From Ryuthela nishihirai (Eukaryota > Arthropoda > Arachnida > Araneae > Heptathelidae): 64,000 nucleotides of DNA. Of this stretch, positions 32,801 through 45,151 are shown one piece after another; positions within the stretch are counted from its first letter, which is position 1; each line of letters starts with the position of its first letter. The DNA is taken from positions 52,662,613 to 52,726,612 of the forward strand of contig JAWZYU010000024.1 of assembly GCA_038380435.1 (NCBI GenBank), given 5' to 3'. Both the position numbers and the translations under genes were made by a program. The notes under the pieces were generated by a model, which saw only the letters and a list, made by a program, of their open reading frames with translations, was not told where the DNA came from and did not search any database.

Positions 32801-33811
32801 CTAAAAGAGTGATGTTAGTTTCCAAAAGAGCCTGTTTGAAACGACCCCATTCTTCCTCAACTTCAGTAGTAAGCAAACCATGACTGTCATAATGACTAAG
32901 TAGCCTATCATGATAAGTTTAGCTATAACAGGGTCTTTCAGAGCTTCAGTATTAAAGGTAAATTTTTTAACTTTAGCACAACACTTTTTAAGTTTAAGCT
33001 GCAAGACACTTTTAACAAGGTAATGGTCAGATCCAATTTCAGCCCCCCTGTATGCCCTGGTATTCCTAACAAAACTTGCCCATTTGCTATTAATTAATAT
33101 ATAATCAATCATATTCTTATGCAACCCATCAGGTGAAACCCATGTGTACTTATGTATGTCACGGTGTTTGCAATAAGTGTTAGTTATTCTGAAACCATTG
33201 AGTTTACTTACCTGTAGGAGACGTTGCTCATTGCCATTGTAGCTACCAATACCAAAAGGGCCTATCACCCCTCCCCAAAGGTCAGAGTCAGTACCAGCTT
33301 TGACATTGAAGTCACCTAGGACAAGGGTAATATCTCCTTTCTTGACAGAATTCAAAATATCCTGAAGTTGTCCATAAAACCTATCCTTCTCATCCTCATC
33401 GACATCTTCAATGGGGGCATAACAGCAGATAACATTCAAGTCTTTAATGCTTATCTGAAATTTTGCTATAAGAAACCTTTCATTAATGCACTCATATCCT
33501 AGAAGAGCATCACTAGCATGTCTGCTGAGCAGCAGACAAACGCCTTGGTGATGCTTTCCATCCTCCCTCCCTGTAAAGAGAAATTTAAAGTTATTTTTAA
33601 GTATCTCACCTTTACCTGTCCATCTGGTCTCTTGCAAGCCTAGAATATCTAGGTTGGAATTCCTGCGTGAGGACATCAAGAGAATAATCTCTATATAATG
33701 CCCTCGTGTTCCACGTTCCTGCAGAGAGAAAGTGATTAGTAGGATTTTTAAAGAAACTAGATTTATTGAGATAGGTACGGCCAACAATATGAAACAGACC
33801 CTTGATCGCAT
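32801..33811 (-). pseudogene. RTE endonuclease (APE) domain
   Basis: 336 codons open. Motifs: LQETRWTGKG (Glu at about residue 61), VLGDFNVKAG (Asp-x-Asn, 166-169), IDYILINSKWASF (236-247) and GSDHYLV (Ser-Asp-His, 261-263). These are the metal-binding and catalytic residues of exonuclease-III-like endonucleases, all retained. The first motif (AGTWNTRALY) lies in another frame at about 33725, so the domain is frameshifted at its start. Proteins like this are often annotated as craniofacial development protein 2-like. Confidence 0.88.
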
Positions 33812-34116
33812 GCATGGGGCAAAGACCTGTTCTTCCTCCTCTAAAGGTTGAAGTCACTGATGCTGTTAGGAACTTCAGGCACCAACTTTTCAATTGAACT
33901 TTTTCAAGAGCCATATGGCCTACCTGATACACATTACTCCAGTTTAGGCTTGACGATGCCCAACTAGCTAAGTAAGGTTCAGGTACCTGCGAGGGCCTCT
34001 GATTAAGATTATCCACCAGCTAATATAAGGTATCCCATGCCTCTGTTCACCTAGAGCTAGGAACCCAGATGCAAACAGAAAACACAGCGGCAGATTCTCC
34101 CTCAACAGAAATCCAA

Positions 34117-34500
34117 GGGGCGGGGGTGGCTCAGTCGGTAGCGCGCCAGGCTGGTAATCTGTAGTTTCCAGGTTCGAGTCGCAGCTGGGTCAGCGTTGAG
34201 ATTTATCTCCGCAAAATTCCCCGCCTTGCCCACGGTCAGTAGGGGACACCGATGGGCTTGGAAAGGCCACCGTCCGTCGGATGGGACATTAAGCCGTGGC
34301 TCCGTGTACTGGAGAGCCATACCCTGTGCACGTTAAAGAACACGCTGGATGGCCTTAACGGGAGGCTACCATCTGTCTCCCAACAGCTGTTCCAGTGGGT
34401 CTCTTCCCCAACCTTCTCTGAGCCTTCGGGGTCCATGTGACCTGGCCATTTAGCCCATGGTGTGCAAAAAAGTGCCGCTCAGAGGTAAAACAACCCAACA
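34117..34500 (+). mobile_element. SINE-A, full length, inside the RTE 5' region
   Basis: Complete plus-strand copy (opposite to the RTE). No clear TSD, so the insertion may have been accompanied by a small deletion, or the flanks have changed. Confidence 0.92.
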
Positions 34501-35049
34501 TAGACCCACCAGTGCAGCAAGTCCAGGATCCATAATCAAGCTCAAATCCATAAACAAGTCCAGTCTAGTAGGTATAAATGGTCAGCACCATGACCCTGTG
34601 AAGTTGACCACTCCTCAGCAGGGTTGAAAAAAAAAGAAAAAGTAGACATAGATGACCAGATCAGTAGACCATATTGAACTGGCAGCCCTCCCCTTCCGTT
34701 CCCTTTCAAAAGAGAATATCTCTTTTGGAAGGTATATTAAGAATATTTGCGGAAACGGGGAAAAAATATGGAGGTAAGATAACAGCTGTAAGAAGCAAAA
34801 ATATGTACTCTTTTATTTTTGCAGGTGGCCATTTGATTCTTGCTTAGGAAAAAGTAGAGCAGGAATATATTTATGAAGGAATTTAAAGAAGATTATGAGA
34901 AAAAAAGTTACGAACATCAAATTTTTAGAAACAAAGTACATCGTGATAACAGACAATAGTCACATTACAGCCTACGTTGCTCATGCGCCATAAAACCCCG
35001 AACAACCAATAAGAGTAGAGAATGTAGTGATAAACGATTTCACGACTTC

Positions 35050-35660
35050 ATTATTAGCTCATAAGAATGGATAATGCTTTTTTTCCCCGGTTAGATTTAT
35101 TTAGGTAAGTATAAAGGAGTCACTGAAATGTACTAGTTATTTTATACTTGTCTAAATAAATCTAATCAACAAAAAGAGTGTTATCCATTTTTATGATCGG
35201 GGCGGGGGTGACTCAGTCGGTAGCGCGCCAGGCTCGTAATCTGCAGTTCCCAGGTCGAGTCCCAGCTGTGTCAGCGTTGAGATTTATCTCCGCAAAACTC
35301 CCCGCCCTGCCCATGGTCATTAGGGGACACCGATGGGCTTGGAAGGGCCACCGTCCGTCGGATGGGATGTTAAGCCGTGGTCCGTGTACTGGAGAGCCAT
35401 ACCCTGCGCACGTTAAAGAACACGTTGGATGGCCTTGACGGGAGGCTACCATCTGTCTCCCAACAGCTGTTCTAGTGGGTCCCTTCCCCCAACCTTCTCT
35501 GAGCCTTCGGGGTCCATGTGACCTGGCCATTTAGCCCATTGTGTGCAAAAAAGTGCCGGGTAAAACAACCAACCAAACCATTTTTATGAACCAATAACAA
35601 GAGACGGAAGAAATGGTTTTGTAAAAGACTATTTAGTTTTAAAGTTTTACGAACTGTGTT
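35050..35660. repeat. imperfect palindromic (foldback) element carrying SINE-A
   Basis: TTATTAGCTCATAAGAATGG with GGTTAGATTTATTTAGGTAA (35051-35110) pairs with CTAAATAAATCTAATC and GTTATCCATTTTTATGA (35150-35196). The pairing continues beyond the SINE-A (ACCAATAACAAGAGACGG, ATGGTTTTGTAAAAG). A MITE-like foldback is the simplest reading; outer borders are not defined. Confidence 0.6.
35197..35577 (+). mobile_element. SINE-A, full length
   Basis: Plus-strand copy with a perfect 12-nt TSD, CCATTTTTATGA (35185-35196 and 35578-35589). The tail lacks CTCAGAG (GTGCCGGGTAAAACAACC), a small deletion. Confidence 0.93.
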
Positions 35661-35913
35661 AGAAGGCGGAAAAAGTGTTAGGAGATTAAAAAACGGAAAA
35701 GCTAGATTATTATTTATTGTTATTTATTATTAGTTATTAGAATTTATTCAGTTGCGTAAGAATTTTGAAAAGGAACAAGAGAAAATTTTTCAGTTCTATC
35801 ATCCAAATATATGAATTTATGGATTTGAACATTGTACAATAACTAAAAAACTTTTAGAACAGGTTATATTAGGGAAATGTACATTTGGAGATGTCAGAAA
35901 ACCAGATTTGAAT

Positions 35914-36780
35914 CAGGGGTGCAAACTCCGGCTCTTTTAACACTTTTATCAGACCCGCGTGAAAATTGAAAAAATATAATTTGTTTTTATTCTGCCTCTG
36001 CTAAAGTGAGTGGTGTTTTAATAGGGGAGGGGGTGGCTCAGTCGGTAGCGCGCCAAGCTCGTAATCTGCAGTTCCCCAATTCGAATCTCACCTGGGCCAT
36101 CGTTGAGATTTATCTCCGCTGAACCTCCAATCTGCCCTCGATCAGAAAGGGGACATCGATGGGCTTGGAAAGGCCGCGGATGTCGGAAGGGACGTAAAGC
36201 CGTGGTCCGTGTACGGGAGCGCAATAACCTGTGCGCGTTAAAGAACATGCTAGATGGCCTTGACGGGAGGTTCCCACCTGTCTCCTAACAACTTTCCAGT
36301 GGGTTCCCTTCCCTCCAACCTTCTCTGAACCCATGGAGTCCTTGTGACCTCACCATTTAGGCCACTGTGTTGAAAAAATGATACTCAGAGGTAAAACAAC
36401 TCAATTCTGCGTTTCAATAAGATGAAAACTGAAAAGGAGGGGGGGAGGATTATATAACTAGCTACAATGTCATTGAAACCGAATGTTCAGCAGCTCATTT
36501 CTGGCTTCCAGTCCCATCCTTCATATACTGCTTCGAGAAGCCAAAGTCACCTCCAGTTTTGACGTTAAAATAAACTTTTTATTAGTATTTAATTTTTTTC
36601 TTATTTTGTAACTATACATATGACAATAGTAGAGATTGTCATGCAGTAGTAGAGTAGAATGCGATAAGCAAAGGCAAACTTTTTTGTTTATTTTATTTCA
36701 TCCCCCTCCTAATTATTCGCCCAGAATAAACATAATATTTTTTTATTCTGCCCAATGCCAAAATAATTTGCGCACCCCTG
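35914..36780. mobile_element. hAT-like element carrying SINE-A
   Basis: Ends CAGGGGTGCAAACTCCGG and, reversed, CAGGGGTGCGCAAATTAT. Flanks GATTTGAAT and GATTAGACG are only weakly alike. Interior non-coding and T-rich. Confidence 0.6.
36024..36407 (+). mobile_element. SINE-A, diverged
   Basis: Full-length relative with many substitutions (CCCCAATTCGAATCTCACC in the B-box region, GATACTCAGAGGTAAAAC in the tail). Decayed TSD GTGTTTTAATAGG / GCGTTTCAATAAG. Confidence 0.85.
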
Positions 36781-36788
36781 GATTAGAC

Positions 36789-38280
36789 GAAATTAATAAA
36801 AGCGACTGAATTAAAGAAACTGTGGAAGTTAAAGAAACAGTCAATGAATGGATCAAAGTTAACCCGGGATTTGGGGCTCCTATTTCGCCCACGTTACTAT
36901 GAGCATTTTGCGTTTTCCCCGGATCCCATCCAGTTGTTTCTATTTAACGCTCTTTCTCTAAAATATTTTTCTTAAGTTGTTTTTTTTCGTTTTTCACAGT
37001 TGTAATTATATTTCGAGGAAAAAAAGCCACAGAAATATGTACTTTTTTATTTTGGCAGGAATATAGAGAAAAAAGTTAACATATTCACTCTTTTTTGTGT
37101 GTGTATTTTATATTAATTTGCAACATATCATATGGCTTTTGCATCCATTATTTTCCAAAATAAATGGAATATTCATCCGCAAAATATATATATGGATGCA
37201 ATGAAAAAAACTATACCAAAATATGGCGAAAAACGGCTGCGTTACTATTCTCCTTGGTCTTGTATATCAAACACGATTTTTAGACGCCGCCATATCGAAA
37301 TGCGCTGTTGAAATGGCAACCTTTTTATGTCCAGTAGGGAGATAATTAAGACAAGCGGACGCTTCCAGAATGCCGAAGAATTACTTTTTGGCAATCTAAA
37401 AATGCACTTGGTGAGAGAAATGACCAGCACATCGTACTCTCAGTTTAAAAGGCTGAATTCGTGTGGATATGTAAGAACAGTAGAAGATGGATAAAAAATG
37501 GAAATTGTAGGGAGAAAGAATGAGGGAAAGGCGTAGGACAGTGATGGGAAAATGTTTATGAGTCCGGGCCACTTGAGTGAACTCTGAAGCTAGGCGGACC
37601 AGAAGTAGATCCTTCTATTTCTCGCTCATGTCAGGAAAGGCCAATAAAACAATACCAGGTTTGAACTAGCAGCAGTTGACAACTGACAACCAACGGCAAT
37701 CATGGCAGGGTTTGTTCATAAAAATTTTCAAAAATGAAATATAACTTCCCTTCAGAAACTATTCCTGTGATAATCTTAGCGTACCTGATGAAATGTCTCC
37801 GCGGGCCGTAGTTTCCCCCCATCAGTAGCCTAGAAAGTAATGAATGGTCAGAGGAAATGAAATGTGGAAGACTGGAGGAATGAAGTCTAAAAATGTCTAG
37901 TCACATGCAGTTATTTGTAAAGACGCCTGAAGATGACAATGAGAACTACAAGTAAAAAATATCTGAGTGACAATTCCTAAAATTATCATTGGATTAACGA
38001 CTATTTTTCTTCATTTTTGATAATTAGCAGAAATGTGTGGATGAATTTGTTTGTGCCGTTCTTAATTTTAATAAGGACAACTAGCCGAAACTTTCAAGTT
38101 TTGTTGAGTCAGTTTCGGCGTTTTTTTTTATTTCAAAGAAAAAAGACTTCCAAAATAATGTTAACGATACAGGAAGTGCGCCCACATTCTGATGAATTTT
38201 TGCTTCTCGCATGGAAATATTCTTTTATACTGACTGCAACGTAACCGGTGAATCTAGATCATATACATTGCGGAACTGAT
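36789..38280. other. AT-rich stretch, nothing recognised
   Basis: No gene identified. A mildly less AT-rich part near 37240-37430 has a 61-codon minus frame without recognisable features. Confidence 0.5.
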
Positions 38281-38284
38281 CGGG

Positions 38285-38720
38285 GTGGAGGAGTTGAAAG
38301 GCTTCTCTTCCCTCCGACTACTTAAACCATCTCTGTCGCGTTAAACGGAGCACGCTGCCGCCGACCAGCGCGGCAAGGCTCATGTGCCGGTATGTTTGAT
38401 GGCGGCTTGGGTGGACGGTGCCGGACCTGGTGTGTGTTAAACTGTGACCGTGTGCAGCCACTGTAACACTAGCGGGGCTGGCCGCCGTAGGGAGCTCAAG
38501 TTTCTGTCGCATTCCGAAGTCTTATTAAAGCGTTCCGCCTTATTTGCGGATCCTGACAGCCGGGATCTTCTTTCGTCCCTCGGAGCACCGGGACCCATTC
38601 GTGGCCAGCCGCCGGAAATAACGCGACCGACGCCAGCTGTGATTAGGCGCACAGTTTACATAGGCCGTCGAGAAACAACGATGTGGGAAAGGCTGTCCGG
38701 CCGTCGGACCTCCTAATCTC
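38285..38720. other. CpG- and GC-rich island, possible promoter or first exon
   Basis: The strongest GC contrast in the window, dense in CpG (GGAGCACGCTGCCGCCGACC near 38347). Overlapping open frames exist on both strands, as GC-rich DNA gives by chance; none is recognised. No TATA box or clear donor could be assigned. A candidate alternative promoter or 5' exon of neurobeachin, or a conserved regulatory element. Confidence 0.35.
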
Positions 38721-39260
38721 TGCCTCGGGAGGAGACTAGAGCAAGATAGACAAAATAGCTACATCGCTTTTAGCCTCTTTTGCCTTCTATGTTGCTCGAG
38801 ACAAATAGCCTGAAGCTGAAAGTTTTTTTCTCCCCTCAGATATCCTTGAGTTGAAGGCGGCGGCGTCTCTTAGCATTGTCATGTTTCTCTCCTGCTGGTT
38901 TTGTTCGTTGCAGTTTCACTCAGTATCGCCGTAAAGCTGCTGCTTTTGTGGCTTGGAGTGCTTTTTGTACTCGTTGAGTCGACTATTTGTCCACGTGAGC
39001 AGTGATGGGGATGATAACCTTTGTGCATTTGTTTGTAAGGTATGCTATTCTGCTTGTTGGTTATCAAGCAAAAGAGCTAGAGTACAAAGCTAAAGGGACC
39101 AAAACAGCCAATGTCATGAACATATTTTTGAATTCATATACAGACTTGAACCCAAAGTAACGAGACCTTGTCTGACAGTACGCCTTCATGAGATGTTGCC
39201 ATAAGATGATGCCCCAAAGTAGCTTAATCTGCAAAAGTTAGTGCTTGCAGTTTTTGTTTT
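38721..39260. other. intermediate stretch, nothing recognised
   Basis: Moderate GC after the CpG island, no gene or repeat seen. Confidence 0.5.
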
Positions 39261-39267
39261 GTTGTTG

Positions 39268-39478
39268 TCCATGGCCGAGTGGTTATAGCACGCTTGGCTA
39301 CTGATCTAAGGGACCTGGGTTCGAGCCCCGTGTAAGGCATGGATGTGTGTGTGTTGTTTTTCTGCTGAGGTCCTGCCATCCTCACAGACCTTCTACTATG
39401 GCATATAAACTGACAGGCTTCTGTCAGACCTCTGTGACAAGCAATCTGCTTGAGAGGGTATTTATTTTATTTATTATC
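39268..39478 (+). mobile_element. SINE-B, full length
   Basis: CCATGGCCGAGTGGTTATAG, GGGTTCGAGCCCCGTG, TTTTTCTGCTGAGGTCC, CTGACAGGCTTCTGTCAG, then TATTTATTTTATTTATT. No clear TSD. Confidence 0.9.
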
Positions 39479-39479
39479 G

Positions 39480-40530
39480 TCTGTATTATAATAATTTTGG
39501 GATTCTCTGTGTTTTCCGTTTCCATTATATTTACAGAATTTATCATTTTTTTATATTCTCATTGTAATTCGATTTAGCGTGTTTCAGAGGTGTAAAATTC
39601 ATTATTGAAAAGGCAATAAAAAGTGCGAATACCTTTATTTATACGATTGCAAAAACGGGATTTCCAAATTAGTCGCGAAGTGTTAATAAATGACTGTTCA
39701 GCAATTCCATCACAATGTTTGTCACCACGTAGTTCGCATTATTCGAGGGTTTCTTTTTTTACAGGCTGATGTTTGTAGAAAGAAATTTCGTCATCATATC
39801 TTTAACAATAGAAGAGAGTCCTGATGTCCTAAGAATACCTGTAAAGCTATTTAGTACAATTTATAGCTCTTCGTAATAAACAGTCCTCCCTTATAGCTCT
39901 TCATAACAGTCTCTGAGAGTTGGAAAGATCTGCAGTAATTGATTCAATATAACCTTTGGGGAAAGAGAGTAGTATTTTATTACCTTTCTATTTAATTTGA
40001 TGATTGATTATTATGAGAAGAGCTCTCTCAGAAGAGTATGAAGATCCTTAGCAAATGATGTAGAAAAGATTAACTCCTTTGGTTAATGCTGCTGATACGG
40101 ATGGTAGTGGAGTAGACTTGTTGATCAATGCGAAGAAAACGTGATGAAAACAGATTAAGTGAGTGATACTTCAGATATAGTTAGGCTTTGATGTAAACCC
40201 CCAGTTTTAATTATCTTGCCATCTTTGTCGCTGTACAAATGATGTGTGACCTGAATTACTGCTGAAACTTTTAAGAAATAATGGAGAATGTGGAAAATTG
40301 GTGAATACATCCACAGACTGATCTTTATAAATTAATAATTTGAACCTTTCTAAAGTTATAATGGTGATATATAAGCAGAAGTCTATCCTACTTTATATCT
40401 GGTTTGATATGGTGGAGTGATAGTGTATACACACAACAGATAAATATAAAACATAACTGAAAAATGAAAGAAAAACGTAGATGTAAACTATAAATGTCTA
40501 TAATTTTTAACTCCAGATGTTTACAGAATG
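39480..40530. other. AT-rich stretch, nothing recognised
   Basis: No gene seen. A weak likeness exists between 40225-40300 and 54165-54240 (TGTGACCTGA, then GCTGAGACTTTTAAGAA), perhaps an undefined old repeat. Confidence 0.45.
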
Positions 40531-40532
40531 TA

Positions 40533-40780
40533 TTTGGGGTCTCAGTCGGTAGCGCGCCAGGCTCGTAAATCTTCAGTTCCCATGTTCGAATCGCACCCTG
40601 AACCAGCGTTGAGATTTATTTGCAAGAAAGTCATACCCTGTGCACGTTAAGGAACACGCTGAATGGCCTGACGGGCTATCTAGTAAGTCCCTCCTCCGAA
40701 CCTTCTCTGAGCCCTTGGGGTCCTTGTGATCTGGCCATTTAGCCCGTTATGTGCAAAAACTCAGAGACAAAACAAACCAA
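40533..40780 (+). mobile_element. SINE-A, internally deleted old copy
   Basis: Head GGGGTCTCAGTCGGTAGCG, then a jump to TCATACCCTGTGCACGTTA, CTTCTCTGAGCCCTTGGGG and GTGCAAAAACTCAGAGAC. About 130 bp of the middle is lost. Confidence 0.82.
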
Positions 40781-40789
40781 CACAATGTT

Positions 40790-41940
40790 TTGTGTTTTTG
40801 GTAATTTGATATCGGGAATAATAATTAGTCGAAAATGCATTGGCAGTATCTTGTGTAGGAAAAGATTGTGCTGATTTCCCCATTTTTCCCACATTCAGTA
40901 TGACAGATTACGAATAAAGTATTAAGTAGTGTTTCTAAGGGATTAAGATATCTGTTGGTATCTTAGATGTAATAATAGGCAAAATAAATATGTCCATCAA
41001 ACTGCATTTGATCGCCAGTCGTAATTATGTGCCTTTTCTCAGCTTTTAGTTTATTTGTCAAGAACATACTAATAGCAATAAAAGTATAGCTATGCATGCC
41101 TAAGACAACACCGTAGAAAGTATTTGTTAAACTAATTTATTTAATGTTTTTTCCTCTTAGTTCAATGAATATAAAAATCTGTTGTAAACGTCTAGTTCCT
41201 CATCCTGAGCATATAGGCATATATATGTTGTTTATTTTAACGTATATTTTAACTCAATGATTCCCTTGCGATAATTATTCTAATTTTGCTTGAGACAATA
41301 TTTTGCTATCATCCAACATTCTGCTTCAACTATTGGTGGCAGGGTGTTATATTTTTCGTTTACCAGTTGATTTTAAAACTAGCAAAAATAAATTTTTCCA
41401 AAAACAAATCTCTCCAAAAGCAAATCTGTTGTCAAACCGTGAGTTTTGCTTTTGCAAGGTATGGTAGGGAAGGGATAAATTTCCTTATCAACTCCGCATG
41501 AGACGTGCTTCTTTTAATGCTCGTTTAAGGCCAGTCAGTTAATCTATTTCCGCGTTTTGTGCCATAATTTTAATAATTTTTTTGTTTAATGTTTTGCTTT
41601 TATCATTCTATAGCCATTCTCATTTGCCTTTCTGTCTCCTTGTATCTAAGTAACCTGGATATTTCTCTTTTAAGCAATGCCTCCGACTTTCAATATTTTT
41701 ACCAGATTTGTTTATGTAATTTCGGTTTGTGTCTCATTGTTTTTTTAACTGTCTTGCTTTTTATTTGTATCAGGATTCTTTCCATCCCTGTAACTTTATA
41801 TATAATTACTATAGTTATTTTGTTATATTTCACATCTACATTTCTCTCTTATTTTTCAGTTCAATTTTATTTTACTTTTTGTGTGTGTCGATATATACTA
41901 CTCTCCAACATATATTAGGTCACTTCTATGTTTTGAAATA
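40790..41940. other. T-rich stretch, nothing recognised
   Basis: A 109-codon plus frame at 41589-41918 is low-complexity hydrophobic sequence from T-rich DNA and is not supported as a gene. Confidence 0.5.
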
Positions 41941-41944
41941 ATAG

Positions 41945-42140
41945 ACTCACGGAAAAATGTCACTGGAGATAAATTGAAGTTCTCTCTCAGATTTCTTTAA
42001 GTCTCATTTTCAGCAATATTTGTTTAATATGAAAGAGTTATGGAGGTGAAATATTAAACAGCAGCATTGATGGTCATAAGGATTTATCCCAAAAATTGCT
42101 TGAAAACAATAATAACTGTTGTAAGAAATCGTTTACTAAA
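41945..42140 (+). mobile_element. long-TIR mariner MITE, half copy
   Basis: GGAAAAATGTCACTGGAGAT, TCATTTTCAGCAATATTTGT, AAAGAGTTATGGAGG and AACAGCAGCATTGATGGTC follow the inner left arm of the MITE at 24866, here without a SINE-B. Confidence 0.6.
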
Positions 42141-42179
42141 ATGTAAATTTAGAAGTTTGTGTAACGATCATTTCAGTTT

Positions 42180-43295
42180 TCATCAGTTTTGAAAAAGGCA
42201 TAAGACATACTTAATAACATCATCTGATGTTAAATGTTCCCGTTTCAATAAATAAATATTAAATGAATATTACTTTCTGTAAAAGACCTTTTTTTGAGTG
42301 TGGCTTTCCTTTAATTTAATATGGAAATATCCCATTACATGTTGAAGAGCATGTATGTGTATTTTTTTTTTCCTTTTCCATCTACTGTCTCTGGTTTGAC
42401 GCATTATAGATTGTTCGTGCGCTGCAAAATTCAAATAACTAAATCTGATTGAAATTCGTCATCCTGATTTGACTTGAAAACTGTTTAATGAGTTGTAAAT
42501 GAGCTGCACTCCTGAAACAAAATGAAACAAAATTTTATCTTGCTGTCGATTTAGCTAATGTTTTTCAATTTATACTTGACTTCGAACAAGTGCTAAATGA
42601 GCTTTCACTGCCGAAATATATGTAGCTTCGAGTGTCACGATAAAAATTTACCATGAATTAAACTTTGTTGTAATGTTATTAATGTAACATTTCTTCTGTA
42701 ATAACGAAAGTTAGCGAAAATATTAACATTTCTCACACAATTATAAATTAGTGTTCCTCAAGCTATTAAATTACTCTCATGCATTGATTTGCGTTCTCCA
42801 ACTTGAAACACTAATATGGGTATCAAATGAGAGAATTTTAATATAGCTACTTACCATTTCTTTGATTTAAACTTCTTCCTATGAAACATAGCATTTACAA
42901 CTGAAGACATTTACAAATATTGCAAACAAGTGCAAAATTTCTTCACCTCTTTGATTTGATTGATTGATTTGCCCATTCTTGCAACATTCTTGCAACAAAT
43001 GGTTATTCACCGTGTGTGTGTTTTTTTTCGGTACTTTGATTCGCGATATCCTTGTCATTTCCATCATTCAAGATGCGATATTCTCGAAAGGGTTCATCTA
43101 CAGAGTCAGAACAAAATGCTCAGTACTGTGTAGTTTTTTTGACGATTCGATCTTCAGAGATATGCTATTAATAGAGATCTTCTTTCTCAAACGTTAATCA
43201 GCGATTTTGTTAGAATGATTACTTTATACGAGAATATTAGTTACCACCCGTGAGAGGTTGACGTTGTTTAGCATATTATGTTTTAACTTCCTTGT
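42180..43295. other. AT-rich stretch, nothing recognised
   Basis: No gene or repeat seen. Confidence 0.5.
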
Positions 43296-43298
43296 AAG

Positions 43299-43380
43299 CA
43301 GTGGCATAACTACAATGTACGGGCCCCGGGCAACAATCGGGTGCCCCCCCCCCTCCTTATTACGTTTAAATCGAACCATA
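43299..43380. mobile_element. possible hAT-type terminus
   Basis: CAGTGGCATAACTACAATGT followed by GGGCCCCGGGC resembles the start of a DNA transposon of the hAT kind. The partner end was not found. The next kilobase (to 44420) has no coding signal. Confidence 0.3.
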
Positions 43381-44472
43381 AAAAAATTAGACTTAGTTAA
43401 CTCTAATTGATTTTTTCATTTTATTTTAAAATTGGAATTGTTTTATGAGTATCATTATTGTAATTTTTATTATTATTGAAAGGCTAATCTGAGTTCAATA
43501 AAACTTAATTTTCAGCTTACTGAAGAGTAGCTACTCATCTAAAATTACCTTCTTCTAACTTGTTTCGGCAAACATGATGATAATGCCTATGAGTGTGTAT
43601 TTTTTTTTTCAAGCGACCTCTTCCTCATATTTAACTAATAGAGCACTTAAACCACTCAAAAGTTCTTGACCCATCCTGCTTCTTAGATAGTTTTTCATGG
43701 GGTTTAGTTTTGAGAATATATTCCAGCAGTAGAAACGGTTACGGGTATGGTTAGGTAAAGTATCGCTTACTGTACTGGCAAACTCGCCGAAAGTGCAACA
43801 TTTTCAATAATCAACAGATTTTCTAGTTCTTTTACTGTGGTCAGTTTTTCAGTTCTACTTTAAAAAACATATCGCAAGTATTTTCATCCGATTGCTAAAA
43901 AGAACAAAATAACCTAAAGGTGGTGTTAATATCCCAAAAAACTAACTGATACAAAAAATTTAATATTCGAATTAAAAAATTAGTAAATGTGTAAAAAACA
44001 TTCAGTTATACTTGGGTGTCCCACCTAGAGGGGGTTCCTTCCCTAGATCAGTTCCTTCGAGGACCCCCTCCCAGACTTGCCAGGTCATTCCGGGCGATAA
44101 TTTAGCTATTGCTTGTATCATTTAAAATCCTATTTTGGGATTGACAGGAGAAACCTTAAAAATATAGTACTGTTTAGCAATAAAAGCTGAAGAAATGTTG
44201 GAATTTTAGGAACCATATTTCTAACTCTTTAGTATAATAATAAATTATGGTTGTTAAATATATTCGTTTGAATCGGACATTTCATTTTGGTTCCAAAGTA
44301 CTTTCAGGTCAATCGCATTTGTCACTTTTTTATACTTCAAAATGGCTTTTTTTTTATACAATTGCCGTGCTTAAACACTTAATCATCCGTTCTCTATATT
44401 AAATAATTCGAAAATTAAAGCAGAGAGTTTCCATGTTATGTCAGTAAAATGGCATCTGAAGATCAGTAACTC

Positions 44473-44590
44473 AGGATAAGATATGGATGTTTCTTTTCTG
44501 CTGAGGTCTCGTCTTTCTCATAGGTTTACTTTATGGTATATTAAACTGACAGGCTCCTGACGGACCTCTTGTTTGAGGGATTTTTATTAT
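44473..44590 (+). mobile_element. SINE-B, 5'-truncated
   Basis: Starts at AGGATAAGATATGGATG, keeps TTTTCTGCTGAGGTCTC and CTGACAGGCTCCTGACGG, and ends GAGGGATTTTTATTATTT. The tRNA-like head is missing. Confidence 0.75.
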
Positions 44591-44692
44591 TTAAATCTAA
44601 AATAATTTTTTTTATTAAAATGTAATTAAAATAAATTAATCAAGCTACAGAAATCTTGAATTTCAACAATATTCGTTTAGGTGGTTCAACTT

Positions 44693-45022
44693 TGTAAGTA
44701 ATGAAGAGGTTAGGCAAAGGTGTCGGCAACCTCCTTTAAGCAGCATATTGTGCAGAGAGAGACTCGCTGGTTTGGCCATGTTGCTTGTATGGATAATTAT
44801 AGAATGGTGACTAGGGTTATGAACAGTGTGGCTAAAGGCCTCAGAAAAAGTGGGAGACCTAGGATGCGGTGGGCAGACAATGTCAAACAGGACCTTGTTA
44901 GAATTGGTGTGCAGTGGCGAGATACAGCAGATATAGCTCAGTACAGATATGCTTGGAGAACTAAATTGCGCGATTTGGTTGGACCTCCGTAACCCATGGC
45001 TGCTTGAGGATGATGATGATTT
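44693..45022 (+). mobile_element. RTE LINE, 5'-truncated 3' end
   Basis: A frame reads RETRWFGHVACMDNYRMVTR, then VAKGLRKSGRPRMRWADNVK and DIAQYRYAWRTKLRDLVGPP, the C terminus of the RTE protein. It is followed by TCCGTAACCCATGGCTGCTT and a GATGATGAT tail. The end of the 44720-44992 frame is the natural stop. Confidence 0.9.
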
Positions 45023-45151
45023 GAAGATTTAATGGAGGCTGGAATATGTAACAACAGCGTTGCCGCGGCTAAAAAATTCCTTCAAATTTGGCTGATATTA
45101 AAAGGATTAATAGATGAACTTAAAAATATATTTAGTGTACCATTTATTGAT

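Larger units (their letters stand above)
30815..34640 (-). mobile_element. RTE-type LINE, near-complete, inactive, with nested SINE-A
   Basis: The minus-strand element reads 5' to 3' from about 34640 down to 30815: an AP-type endonuclease, a linker, the reverse transcriptase, a short C-terminal region, then a very short 3' end closing with CCGTAGCCCATGGCTGCTTG and a GAT/TGA trinucleotide tail. Short 3' ends made of tandem trinucleotides are typical of the RTE clade. Frameshifts split it into at least five pieces. The 5' boundary beyond the SINE-A at 34117-34500 is uncertain. Confidence 0.9.
44412..45110 (+). mobile_element. long-TIR mariner MITE, old copy carrying SINE-B and an RTE 3' end
   Basis: GAGTTTCCATGTTATGTCAG (44425), AATTTCAACAATATTCGTTT (44663) and GAGGCTGGAATATGTAACAA (45035) are MITE segments in order. 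They are separated by SINE-B (44473-44590) and an RTE fragment (44693-45022). Confidence 0.65.

Noticed and set aside
41589..41918. 109-codon membrane-like protein
   Set aside because: Low-complexity hydrophobic translation of T-rich DNA; no homologue recognised, no splice or promoter context.
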